Positions 25,901 to 32,116 of a stretch of DNA of 32,116 nt are shown in pieces (position 1 is the first letter of the stretch; every line of letters begins with the position of its first letter). Position numbers and translations under genes: made by a program. The notes under the pieces were generated by a model. It was not told the DNA's origin and searched no databases. It was given only the letters and a program-made list of their open reading frames with translations. Where the stretch lies: positions 1-32,116 of the forward strand of contig JAJDCO010000074.1 in the NCBI GenBank assembly GCA_029260795.1, given 5' to 3'. This stretch comes from Planctomycetota bacterium (lineage in GTDB: Bacteria > Planctomycetota > OFTM77).

Positions 25901-26323
25901 CTCGTCGCGTTTGCTCGCCACGTTCAACCAGAGCTGACGCCTCCGGACGGAGTCGAAGGGTTGTCCAAGGTGCGGGGAGCGCTGCAGGAGAAGATCCTGG
26001 CGGCCTTCATCGACCGTCTCGAGTCGCAGTCTTTGGACGAGGAGGATCGTCAGGAGAGAACGCGAAGTGTCCGTAACCGTGTGGTGAGCCTGCTCGATTC
26101 CTGGAAGACGGTGGTCGATTCGTACACCGACGTCGGGGTCAGCGTGAAGTACCAGAAGTACGAAGGCACTGGGGACCAGCCGTTGTTGAGGGAGATGCTC
26201 GATCGGCAGTTCGATTCGGATCACCATGCCAAGTTCCGGGCGAACCGCTCGCTGCGTGACGTCGAGCCCGAGGTGAGTCTCTTTCTCCGGGACCCCTACG
26301 GAACGCAGGAGGATGACTCATGA
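22943..26323 (+). CDS. drmA: DISARM core helicase DrmA
   Basis: The protein has 1126 residues. The ATG at 22943 has GGGGAG (22930-22935) 7 bases upstream. A TTG at 22904 has no such site. DrmA is the SF2 helicase shared by all DISARM systems. Walker A is PTGGGKT at 434-440, the DExH box is DELH starting at 670 (LIIQDELHLISGPLG), motif III is ASTATVRKA near 710, and the C-terminal lobe has IATNMISVGLDIPR near 891-904 and QATSRVGR at 922-929. A four-cysteine zinc-ribbon-like insertion (C557, C560, C585, C590) sits between Walker A and the DExH box. The first 430 residues are a DrmA-specific N-terminal region with no motif I can name. The stop overlaps the drmB start. In known systems DrmA works with DrmB on incoming DNA. 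Confidence 0.92.
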   Translation: MKADEDATRLTSLEVRERLVQALELDLVGPWPGHALEQEMLPGWVRPSTWYLTGFLIPTGTPPEHRDDGESDEEIDEIQPSAGDQEESTEDRKAAKKGFFPSSMGLSFLVSSETRALSIEVTWGDYHTGETTEKSEKKPVWERQPRRERVEVTLEGDAEKPRVFSVPNSGGLELQVAERTISADELHEFLAPGTRSVSVFLVNHRTPPEESLDAAFVFQPRLEVRSDLPFVARPDLRGAQAREWDEQVADLHYADVPEYATGHGVSVEWTSVDSNCRELRTSWIPSAEVEKTDTAKIEGVVLSMDDLGRLESGSAARAALHPLVEQYRAWIEQNRTAWQSKSGRRSDTAEQLLNLAEHAAERIERGIEVLSEREDALDAFRVANRAVSRALKKRLGIDSPAWRAFQLAFLLLNLPGMADPTEPQRDTVDLLFFPTGGGKTEAYLGLAAFAMVLRRLQHPGLTGSGVSVIMRYTLRLLTLDQLGRAAGLVCALELEREKGTAKYGKWPFEIGLWVGKAATPNELGKKGDTRSNSARTKVRQFKNDPRFKPSPIPLENCPWCNERFEPESFHLLPNDDQPKELRIVCTNFECDFSGDRALPIQAVDEPIYRRLPAFLIATVDKFASLPWVGPSGALLGGAERYDSQGFYGAAESGGKRLEQPLPPPDLIIQDELHLISGPLGTMAGLYETAIEALCIREIDGRKVRPKIVASTATVRKAQDQIQALFGRASTQIFPPPGPNRRDSFFAQTRPSNEKPARRYVGVAAQGKNPKVAFRRTWLALMGAAQKAYLEADGERNERNPADPYMTALGYFNSLRELGGSRRILEEEVQNTIKEYGARKRIGEERGLFRDRKSFTNVVELTSRVSTDQVAEARRRLECPYRNREQRVDCAIATNMISVGLDIPRLGLMVVQGQPKSHSEYIQATSRVGRDDQRPGLVVTLLNIHKPRDRSHYERFRHYHETFYRSVEVSSVTPFSARALDRGFAGALVAFARHVQPELTPPDGVEGLSKVRGALQEKILAAFIDRLESQSLDEEDRQERTRSVRNRVVSLLDSWKTVVDSYTDVGVSVKYQKYEGTGDQPLLREMLDRQFDSDHHAKFRANRSLRDVEPEVSLFLRDPYGTQEDDS

Positions 26324-28131
26324 GGCGGCGAGCGCATGGGCAGATCCGCCGAAGCCAGGTGATTACCACCTACGGCCCAGGAGCCTTGATCGATCTTCCG
26401 CGGGACTCCGGCATCATGGGTGGCCTGGACCATTGGCCGAAGGTGTCCGACCTCGAAGAGATCATTGAGCCGAGACTGGCTCGCAAGCTCTGGATGCTGA
26501 CCGACGTTGCTTCTCCCAAGCTGTATGCGCCTCCGGCAGCCACCGACAATCCCCAGGAGACTCCCAAGGGGATCACGGTGTGGCGGTTCCCCGAGTGGTA
26601 CGTGGTCCGCGAAGCTCCGAGCGGAGACAAGCGAACGCGTGCGCGGAGGTTGGTCCACCGGAAGAAGCTCGATGAGAAGCGTCGCTACGAAGGGCGAGAG
26701 GTCATCCCGACCCGATTCGTCCGGGCGTGTCCTCGGGGACACGTCGACGACCTTGATTGGTATGGATTCGTCCACCTGGACGGGAAGAAGTGCAAGCGGC
26801 AGCTCTGGCTCGAGGAAAGGGGCACGAGCGGCGACCTCGGTGATCTGACGGTGCGTTGTGAGTGCGGCGCCCCTCCGCGCGGAATGCAGGAAGCCGGGGC
26901 GTTGGGGATGATCCCACTCGGCCACTGCGAGGGACGGCGACCGTGGCTAGGGCCCTACTCGAAAGAAGAGTGTGGCCTGCCCAGCCGGCTCCTCATTCGG
27001 ACGGCCTCCAACGCCTACTTCCCGCAGGTGTACAGCGTCCTGTCGCTCCCGGACCGTGGTTCGGGTCTTCAGCAAATCGTCGAGGAGCTCTGGGACGATC
27101 TGCAGATCGTGACCGGGATCGAGATCCTAGCGGCGCTCAAGACCAAGCCTCGGGTGCACGAGAAGCTCTCACCGTTCGAGGATCAGGAAGTCCTCGATGC
27201 CATCGAGCAAAGGAAGTCCGGCCGCACCGAGGAGCGGCCCGTCAAGGAAGTCGAGCTGGAGGCGATTCTGGCGGCGCCGGAGGGCTACGGCGATGACGTC
27301 CCGACCAAAGAGGACTTTCACGCCCGGCGACTGCCTCCCAAGGCCTGGCGGAAGACCGGCCGCTTCAAAGGTGTCGAGAGCGTTATCCAGCTGCACCGGC
27401 TGCGGGAAGTGCTGGCCCTGGTCGGGTTCAGCCGTCTCGAGGCAGTCGTTCCGGGCATCGACGGAGAGTTCGATAGCGATGTCGAGAGAGCGTCGCTCGC
27501 CCAAGAGCCCGAATGGTTCCCGGCGGTCGAGAACCGAGGCGAAGGCATCTTCGTCCAGCTCGACGCGGGGAAGGTGAAGGAGTGGCTCAAGCGTCCGGCG
27601 GTCAAGGAGCGCATCGATGACCTGAGTGCCGGCTTGAAGCGTTGGAACGAGGATCGCGGTAAGAAGTCCGACAAGGCCAAACGCAAGGATCCGGGGGGAC
27701 CCTACGTCCTTCTCCACACGCTCTCACACTTGCTCATCGAGTCAATGTCGATGCGATGCGGCTATCCCGCCAGCTCGATCCGAGAGCGCATTTACGCCGA
27801 CATGAATGGCGAGCGTTTCGGCATCTTGCTCTACACAGGATCGCCCGACTCCGAAGGCACCTTGGGCGGACTCGTTCAGGAAGCTCGGAACATCGAGCTC
27901 CACCTCGCCCACGCACTACGAAGCGGGGCACTCTGCTCCAACGATCCTATCTGTGCTCAGCACGATCCCGGAAGGAGTCTCGAGAACCGCTTCCTGCAAG
28001 GAGCCGCCTGCCACGGCTGTGCCCTCATCGCCGAGACATCGTGCGAGATGCGAAACGACTTCCTCGATCGCGCCTTGGTCGTCCCCGTACTCGGTAACCG
28101 GGGAGCGGCCTTCTTCGAGGCAGCGGAATGA
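26320..28131 (+). CDS. drmB: DISARM core protein DrmB (DUF1998)
   Basis: This 603-residue protein has an ATG that overlaps the drmA stop (ATGA), with AGGAGG 6 bases before it. DrmB is the DUF1998 partner of DrmA. The N-terminus (GQIRRSQVITTYGPGALIDLP) is the conserved opening of the family. Possible zinc ligands are C137 and H141 (ACPRGH), then C180 and C182 (CEC), C203 and C218. The DUF1998 domain spans about 458-600: YVLLHTLSHLLIESMSMRCGYPASSIRERIY, GILLYTGSPDSEGTLGGL, then the cysteine-rich end ALCSNDPIC...AACHGCAL...SCE. In known DISARM, DrmA and DrmB form a complex that blocks foreign DNA. The drmC start overlaps the stop, again as ATGA. Confidence 0.92.
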   Translation: MRRRAHGQIRRSQVITTYGPGALIDLPRDSGIMGGLDHWPKVSDLEEIIEPRLARKLWMLTDVASPKLYAPPAATDNPQETPKGITVWRFPEWYVVREAPSGDKRTRARRLVHRKKLDEKRRYEGREVIPTRFVRACPRGHVDDLDWYGFVHLDGKKCKRQLWLEERGTSGDLGDLTVRCECGAPPRGMQEAGALGMIPLGHCEGRRPWLGPYSKEECGLPSRLLIRTASNAYFPQVYSVLSLPDRGSGLQQIVEELWDDLQIVTGIEILAALKTKPRVHEKLSPFEDQEVLDAIEQRKSGRTEERPVKEVELEAILAAPEGYGDDVPTKEDFHARRLPPKAWRKTGRFKGVESVIQLHRLREVLALVGFSRLEAVVPGIDGEFDSDVERASLAQEPEWFPAVENRGEGIFVQLDAGKVKEWLKRPAVKERIDDLSAGLKRWNEDRGKKSDKAKRKDPGGPYVLLHTLSHLLIESMSMRCGYPASSIRERIYADMNGERFGILLYTGSPDSEGTLGGLVQEARNIELHLAHALRSGALCSNDPICAQHDPGRSLENRFLQGAACHGCALIAETSCEMRNDFLDRALVVPVLGNRGAAFFEAAE

Positions 28132-28913
28132 GCGATGCCCTCTTCGATCTCCCATCCCACCTCCGAAGGCGCCTCGCCAGCGCCCTCGAGTCCGGCTCTC
28201 TCCGCTCTCCCTACACCGAGACCGCGATCCGAGTGGCAATCAATAGCGCCGAGGGCCTCGAGATCGTCGCGGACTCTCTGAAGGAGCTGGAGAAGCAAGG
28301 CGTCGCCGGACGAGGTGCTGCTGCCTGGATCCGAGCCGTCGAAAAGGCAAGGTCCCGCACCCCGATGCCCGACCTCGTCTGGACAGGCCCCGAAGTCCCG
28401 GGAGTCCACGCCCGCGACACGTACCAGGTTTTCGAAGAGCTCCTCGGAGGCGCCGAGCATTCCATCTGGGCGAGCACGTATCTCTACTACGACGCCCCAA
28501 AAGCGTTCCAAACCCTCGCCCGCCGCATGGACGAGCGCCCCGAGCTGAAGGTCACCCTGTTCCTGAACATCCGCCGCCACAAGAACGATACCTCGGCCCC
28601 GGACGAGATCGTCCGTCGCTTCAAAGACCGCTTCTGGAACGAATGGCCCGGCAACCGCCACCCCAGAGTCTTCTACGACCCCCGCTCCCTAGCCCCCGAC
28701 GGCGAGACGAGCGTCCTCCACGCCAAAGCCATCGTCGCCGACGAGCGCTGGGTCTTCATCACCTCGGCCAACTTCACCGAGGCGGCGCAGAAGCGGAACA
28801 TCGAGCTGGGGGTGCTTTTTCAGGACCCGCCCCTTGCCGTAAGCCTGATTCTTCAGTTCACCGCAATGCTAGAGCAGAGGGTTGTTGAGTCGGTTCCTCC
28901 GAAATCAAGGTGA
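28128..28913 (+). CDS. drmC: DISARM phospholipase-D-like protein DrmC
   Basis: The 261-residue length is typical of DrmC. It belongs to the PLD/HKD nuclease superfamily and carries one complete motif: VLHAKAIVADERWVFITSANFTEAA with H198, K200 and D205, plus S213 and N215. The first half contains the usual degenerate N-terminal copy around HSIWASTYLYYDAPKAF (111-127). One active motif per chain suggests that two chains pair to make a site. The N-terminal 80 residues are helical. It is the last gene of the DISARM operon and begins inside the drmB stop codon. In published systems DrmC is partly dispensable. No clear terminator follows within the next 100 bases. Confidence 0.9.
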   Translation: MSDALFDLPSHLRRRLASALESGSLRSPYTETAIRVAINSAEGLEIVADSLKELEKQGVAGRGAAAWIRAVEKARSRTPMPDLVWTGPEVPGVHARDTYQVFEELLGGAEHSIWASTYLYYDAPKAFQTLARRMDERPELKVTLFLNIRRHKNDTSAPDEIVRRFKDRFWNEWPGNRHPRVFYDPRSLAPDGETSVLHAKAIVADERWVFITSANFTEAAQKRNIELGVLFQDPPLAVSLILQFTAMLEQRVVESVPPKSR

Positions 28914-29225
28914 GAATCTCCATCCACCGAATCAGATGAGGCTGAGGCCACCGAAAATGGAAGAAATCACTCTTCATGACGACGGTTAAGTTTCGGTGAA
29001 CTCGTCGCGCGCTTGTGCTCACCTCAGCGGCGATCTCGCAGAAACCTCGCACTGGCGGGGTGGCTTACTCCCTCGCCCTGGCGTCCCGCACCAATGAAGT
29101 CCCGCAAGCGATAGAAAAGGCGATCGCGCTTCACTGCTATCGACAGGGGAGGTGGCTTGCTTGCTCGGCACGCTTCGGGTAGGGGGGGGGAAGGGTACGG
29201 ATTACGCTCTATGAGGGGTAAAGAG
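28914..29225. other. Spacer between DISARM and the KAP NTPase gene
   Basis: Some 310 bases with no gene that I can support. It contains a G-rich run (29182-29190, nine consecutive G) and the ribosome site of the next gene (GAGGGG, 29213-29218). I see no strong sigma70-like promoter and no hairpin-plus-T terminator. Confidence 0.5.
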
Positions 29226-31349
29226 ATGCCAGGAGGAAAGAAGCCTCGAAGCGACCTTCGCCTTTCCGGGGATCGGCCAATTGAGAAACCAGAGCAAGAC
29301 TGCCTCGGTTACGCGACGTTCGCGGAAGGTATCGCGAAGGCTCTGGCGGAAACCTCTCGGTCGGACGAAGTTGTCGTGGCGATCTATGGAAAGTGGGGAT
29401 CTGGCAAGACCTCGGTGCTGAACCTCATTGAACACCATCTTCTGCGAATCGGTAAGCGTAGAAGTCGGAACTGGATAATCACCGTCCGGTTTAATCCCTG
29501 GTGGTTTTCGGGACGTGAAGATCTTGCGAGGCAGTTCTTCGAGAATCTCGGTGCTCAGTTTCAGAATGCGAAAGACGACAACATCAAGAAGGCGAAGGTC
29601 ATTACTTCAAAAGTCGGTCATGCTTTGTCTGTTGCATCCTCGGGGCCGATGAAACACCTGGGGCAAGTTCTGAAACTGATCAGCGACCAACCTACGCCCT
29701 CTGTTCAGGAGCTCAAGGCTGAGTTGGCCGAGAAGCTCCTTGAGAGTCCAACCCGGACAATCGTGCTCATTGATGATGTCGACCGGATCACGGGCTCTGA
29801 ATTGGTCGAGTTATTCGCAGTCATAAAGGGACTCGCTGACCTTCCGAGGGTTTCATACGTCTTGGCGATGGAGAGAGGCATCGCTGAGAAGCAGCTGAGT
29901 GGTTCGCTTGATCTAGATGACGGCGGCCGCTTCCTCGAGAAGATCGTTCAGTTACCATTCGATTTACCTTTGCCGGACGCGGACAGCCTCTTGCGAATGC
30001 TGGACGAAAGACTGGCCTTATTGGTCCGAGAGACACCGGATGACCTCTTCGATTCCTATCGATGGAGCATTCTGCGTCGACATCTTGCGGCTTGGATCGC
30101 GACGCCGCGCGACCTGTTTCGCATCGTCAATGCTCTCTGCTTCACGTACCCTCCGGTTCGAAGCGAGGTGGCTTTTCCAGACTTTTTCGCGATCGAGATG
30201 CTGAGGCTCTTTCAGCCGGAAGTTTACGATCTTATTCGTAAGAACCCGCAGCGCTTCGCTGGCGAGTTATACCAAGGGTACGGTCTGCGAGGTGAGGAGG
30301 GTTCAGGGGAGCGGGATTTCCACAAGGCGTGGGTGTCTCGGGTGGCTGAGGCGGGGCAGGGCACGGTCACGGCTGTCGTAGCCGAGTTGTTTCCGCGGGT
30401 CGCTCGGTGGTTTGATATTGTAATCATCAACCCCGTAGGTGACTGGGGACGCAAGCGGCTAGTTTGCAGCGAAGAGTGCTTTGACGTCTACTTCCGATAC
30501 TCGGTGCCCGAAAGTGGTTACTCTCGCAATGTTATGTTGAGCTATATCAGTGCTCTAGAGGAAGAGCCTCAGAGCTTCTGTGAAGAGCTGTTGTTGCTCT
30601 CCACCAAACGAGACAGTCGAGGCGCATCGCGACTTTCCGATGTCATTGGCCATCTTATCCGGAATTATCTGGAACGTACTGGGGAGGAGACTCGGAGGGC
30701 TTTCTGTCATGCGCTGTTGAGTGTAGGCGACGAGCTGGTCGCCGCCGAAAGAATTGCTCCTGGCCCTCTTGAGCAGCCGCTCTGGATGAGTTTGAAGGTA
30801 GCTCTCCTGCGGGTCATCAGGAGTGTGGATGAGCAGGCGCGGCATGAGTTCATAGCGAATCTGGTCGCCGATGCCCAGTCGGTCGGGATCATGTCAGCCC
30901 TCGTTCGAGAGTTCGTATCCTTCGGAGCGAGGGAATCGGAAGTTCCTCCACTGCTCACTGACGATACGCAGAAGCAGGTCCTTGGTCGGCAGGCGGTTGA
31001 TCGCATCAAGCAGTCGGCCGACGACGGTTCCCTCCAGGCCTGTCCACTGCTGCTTAACGCCCTGTTCTTGTGGGGTGACTTCGAGGAGTCTGGGCCCGTG
31101 AGCTGGGTTAGGGGAGTTGCGTCTCGAGACGATGGGATGATGGCGATACTTAGGTCGACTGTGTACATCACTTTCGATGAATCGGCTCGACCAATTCCAA
31201 CCTTTGAAATCCAGTCTTTGACACGGTTTCTTGACCTTGAGGAGGTGGAGGCAAGGGTGCGGCGGCTCCTGCAGGATAGTGCTGACGATGCCGATGACAG
31301 CGAGCTTCTTGGTGCGTTCCTAAACGCGGTCGCGAGTGATGGGTCGTGA
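29226..31349 (+). CDS. KAP-family P-loop NTPase
   Basis: The protein has 707 residues from the ATG at 29226, with GAGGGG 7 bases upstream. The ATG at 29211 and an earlier TTG lack well-spaced sites. The KAP signature is clear: DRPIEKPEQDCLGYATFAEGIA, then Walker A GKWGSGKT (55-62), a FNPWWFSGREDLARQFFENL segment after the first strand, and Walker B VLIDDVDR (180-187). No transmembrane helices are evident between Walker A and Walker B, where many KAP proteins have them, so this looks like a soluble member. The C-terminal 400 residues are helical and unrecognised. KAP ATPases occur in several defence systems, for example as QatA, but none of the Qat partners is present. Base composition appears lower in GC than in DISARM, so it was probably acquired separately. 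Confidence 0.85.
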   Translation: MPGGKKPRSDLRLSGDRPIEKPEQDCLGYATFAEGIAKALAETSRSDEVVVAIYGKWGSGKTSVLNLIEHHLLRIGKRRSRNWIITVRFNPWWFSGREDLARQFFENLGAQFQNAKDDNIKKAKVITSKVGHALSVASSGPMKHLGQVLKLISDQPTPSVQELKAELAEKLLESPTRTIVLIDDVDRITGSELVELFAVIKGLADLPRVSYVLAMERGIAEKQLSGSLDLDDGGRFLEKIVQLPFDLPLPDADSLLRMLDERLALLVRETPDDLFDSYRWSILRRHLAAWIATPRDLFRIVNALCFTYPPVRSEVAFPDFFAIEMLRLFQPEVYDLIRKNPQRFAGELYQGYGLRGEEGSGERDFHKAWVSRVAEAGQGTVTAVVAELFPRVARWFDIVIINPVGDWGRKRLVCSEECFDVYFRYSVPESGYSRNVMLSYISALEEEPQSFCEELLLLSTKRDSRGASRLSDVIGHLIRNYLERTGEETRRAFCHALLSVGDELVAAERIAPGPLEQPLWMSLKVALLRVIRSVDEQARHEFIANLVADAQSVGIMSALVREFVSFGARESEVPPLLTDDTQKQVLGRQAVDRIKQSADDGSLQACPLLLNALFLWGDFEESGPVSWVRGVASRDDGMMAILRSTVYITFDESARPIPTFEIQSLTRFLDLEEVEARVRRLLQDSADDADDSELLGAFLNAVASDGS

Positions 31350-31550
31350 GGAACATGAGCGGCCTTTTTGCGACTACCGGACTTGTACCGAATCTGCTCC
31401 GCAATACCGTCACAAGTCATTATTTCACGTGAACCGCTGAGACGCTTTGCGAAGGCACCGGATTCCGATAAGACCGCTCGAAAGAGCGAGACATCCCAAG
31501 CAAGGAGCGAGCAAGAATCAAATCGCTTGCTGCAGAATAGGAGATGAGAG

Positions 31551-32075
31551 ATGGATTGCTGCGAGATGATTTCATGGTTAAGGGACTGGGGCAAGGCGAT
31601 TGAAAAAGGGGATGTTTCCGTCGTCGCCAAGGCAGGTTCAGTCGAAGTCTTCATGACGGCAAATCGGCTAAAGGAAATCGCGGGTTTTCTCGCGCGCTGT
31701 GAGGAGGCTTGGTACTCCGTTCGGAGATGGCTTGACGATGTGGAGGAGTGGAAGGACGGGTCGCTTGCAAGTTCATCTTCGGACTACATGGTCGCTGCGG
31801 AACGCGAGCGGATCCAGGCGATGGTGCTTAGAAATATGGCTCTCCTAACTACCGAGTGGGTGCCGGAAGCGCGTCCGGCCGCTCTCGAAGGGGCTTTCGG
31901 CTTCCTTGAGAGGGGGCGCGCGCTGAAACGCTCCCTCGGCGTCGGGCTCAGGAGCTGCCGGGGCGAGCCCTGCGCACCCTCGCCGCCGCCGTCGGCCCCA
32001 GTCGCAAGCTCCTTCAGGGCGCGACCGACGCCGACGGCGAGGGAGCTCCGGGGTGCAAGGCGCTCGTGGGCTTAA
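31551..32075 (+). CDS. Small protein of unknown function downstream of the KAP NTPase
   Basis: This frame is 174 codons. TAGGAG (31538-31543) lies 7 bases before the ATG. The first 115 residues look like a genuine helical protein (ISWLRDWGKAIEKGD, FMTANRLKEIAGFLARCEE, YSVRRWLDDVEEW, AAERERIQAMVLRNMALL). After about residue 120 the sequence becomes an Arg/Ser/Pro-rich stretch and base composition turns strongly GC-rich, so the true gene may be disrupted near 31900, or the frame may run into other DNA. In another frame from about 31925 a more protein-like reading appears (ELPGRALRTLAAAVGPSRK), possibly the start of another element. I do not recognise a family. Proximity suggests, but does not prove, a link to the KAP gene. 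Confidence 0.45.
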   Translation: MDCCEMISWLRDWGKAIEKGDVSVVAKAGSVEVFMTANRLKEIAGFLARCEEAWYSVRRWLDDVEEWKDGSLASSSSDYMVAAERERIQAMVLRNMALLTTEWVPEARPAALEGAFGFLERGRALKRSLGVGLRSCRGEPCAPSPPPSAPVASSFRARPTPTARELRGARRSWA

Positions 32076-32116
32076 ACTTGCGGAGAGGACGTGGAGTCGC
32101 GACGTCGCAGACTGCA

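Noticed and set aside
29226..31349. KAP protein as QatA of a QatABCD system
   Set aside because: No QueC-like or TatD-like partner gene follows, and the only downstream gene is a small unrecognised one.
31424..31433. Palindrome TTCACGTGAA as an operator
   Set aside because: A 10-bp palindrome is expected by chance in a window of this size, and there is no promoter-like context around it.
31475..31488. Hairpin CGCTC-GAAA-GAGCG as a terminator after the KAP gene
   Set aside because: The stem is only 5 bp and no T-run follows, so there is no basis for calling it an intrinsic terminator.
1..32116. CRISPR arrays, tRNA and rRNA genes
   Set aside because: No regularly spaced repeats, cloverleaf-like sequence with a CCA-proximal TTCGA arm, or rRNA-like segments were seen in the intergenic regions.

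Overview
The window looks like bacterial chromosomal DNA with high GC content. Two secreted proteins (4558-6279 and 6932-8458) carry C-terminal domains that I associate with Planctomycetota-like genomes (a YGxGCPGTGG...-type tail and an LSCSGTxGxxLPGxGxxxPL-type tail). A planctomycete or a related uncultured lineage is therefore my best guess. It rests on remembered resemblance, not on a search.

Layout. (1) 1-2412: the 3' part of an IS21-family insertion sequence, with istA cut by the window edge, then istB and a right end holding two tandem transposase-site repeats. (2) 2413-4557: gene-poor scar DNA with one small membrane protein (DUF6232-like) and a 5'-truncated, frameshifted remnant of an Mrr-type endonuclease gene. 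(3) 4558-10762: a seven-repeat PD40/TolB-like propeller protein, a small membrane-anchored protein, a seven-repeat FG-GAP propeller protein, an apparently frameshifted small secreted protein, a DUF4268-type putative nuclease-fold protein, and a secreted protein made of two tandem copies of one domain. (4) 10808-11845 (minus): an intact Mrr-like restriction endonuclease with an N-terminal EVE/PUA-like region. It is divergent from the defence operon and separated from it by 371 bp that contain two perfect palindromes. (5) 12217-28913: a complete class 1 DISARM anti-phage locus in the order drmD, drmMI, four extra genes, drmA, drmB, drmC. (6) 29226-32075: a KAP-family P-loop NTPase and a small protein of unknown function.

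The main point of interest is that the DISARM operon carries an embedded cassette between drmMI and drmA: a DarT-like DNA ADP-ribosyltransferase, its DarG macrodomain antitoxin, an XRE/ImmA-IrrE metallopeptidase and a DUF4411 PIN-like protein. All are on the same strand and spaced as a single transcript (1-12 bp gaps or ATGA overlaps, with one 75-bp gap before drmA). This suggests a layered defence: DISARM methylation and restriction, backed by a DNA-modifying toxin-antitoxin pair and a second protease/PIN pair that might fire if DISARM is inhibited. That functional coupling is inference. The family assignments come from motifs visible in the sequence. Together with the Mrr endonuclease, its decayed relative, the KAP NTPase and the IS element, the window reads as a defence island.
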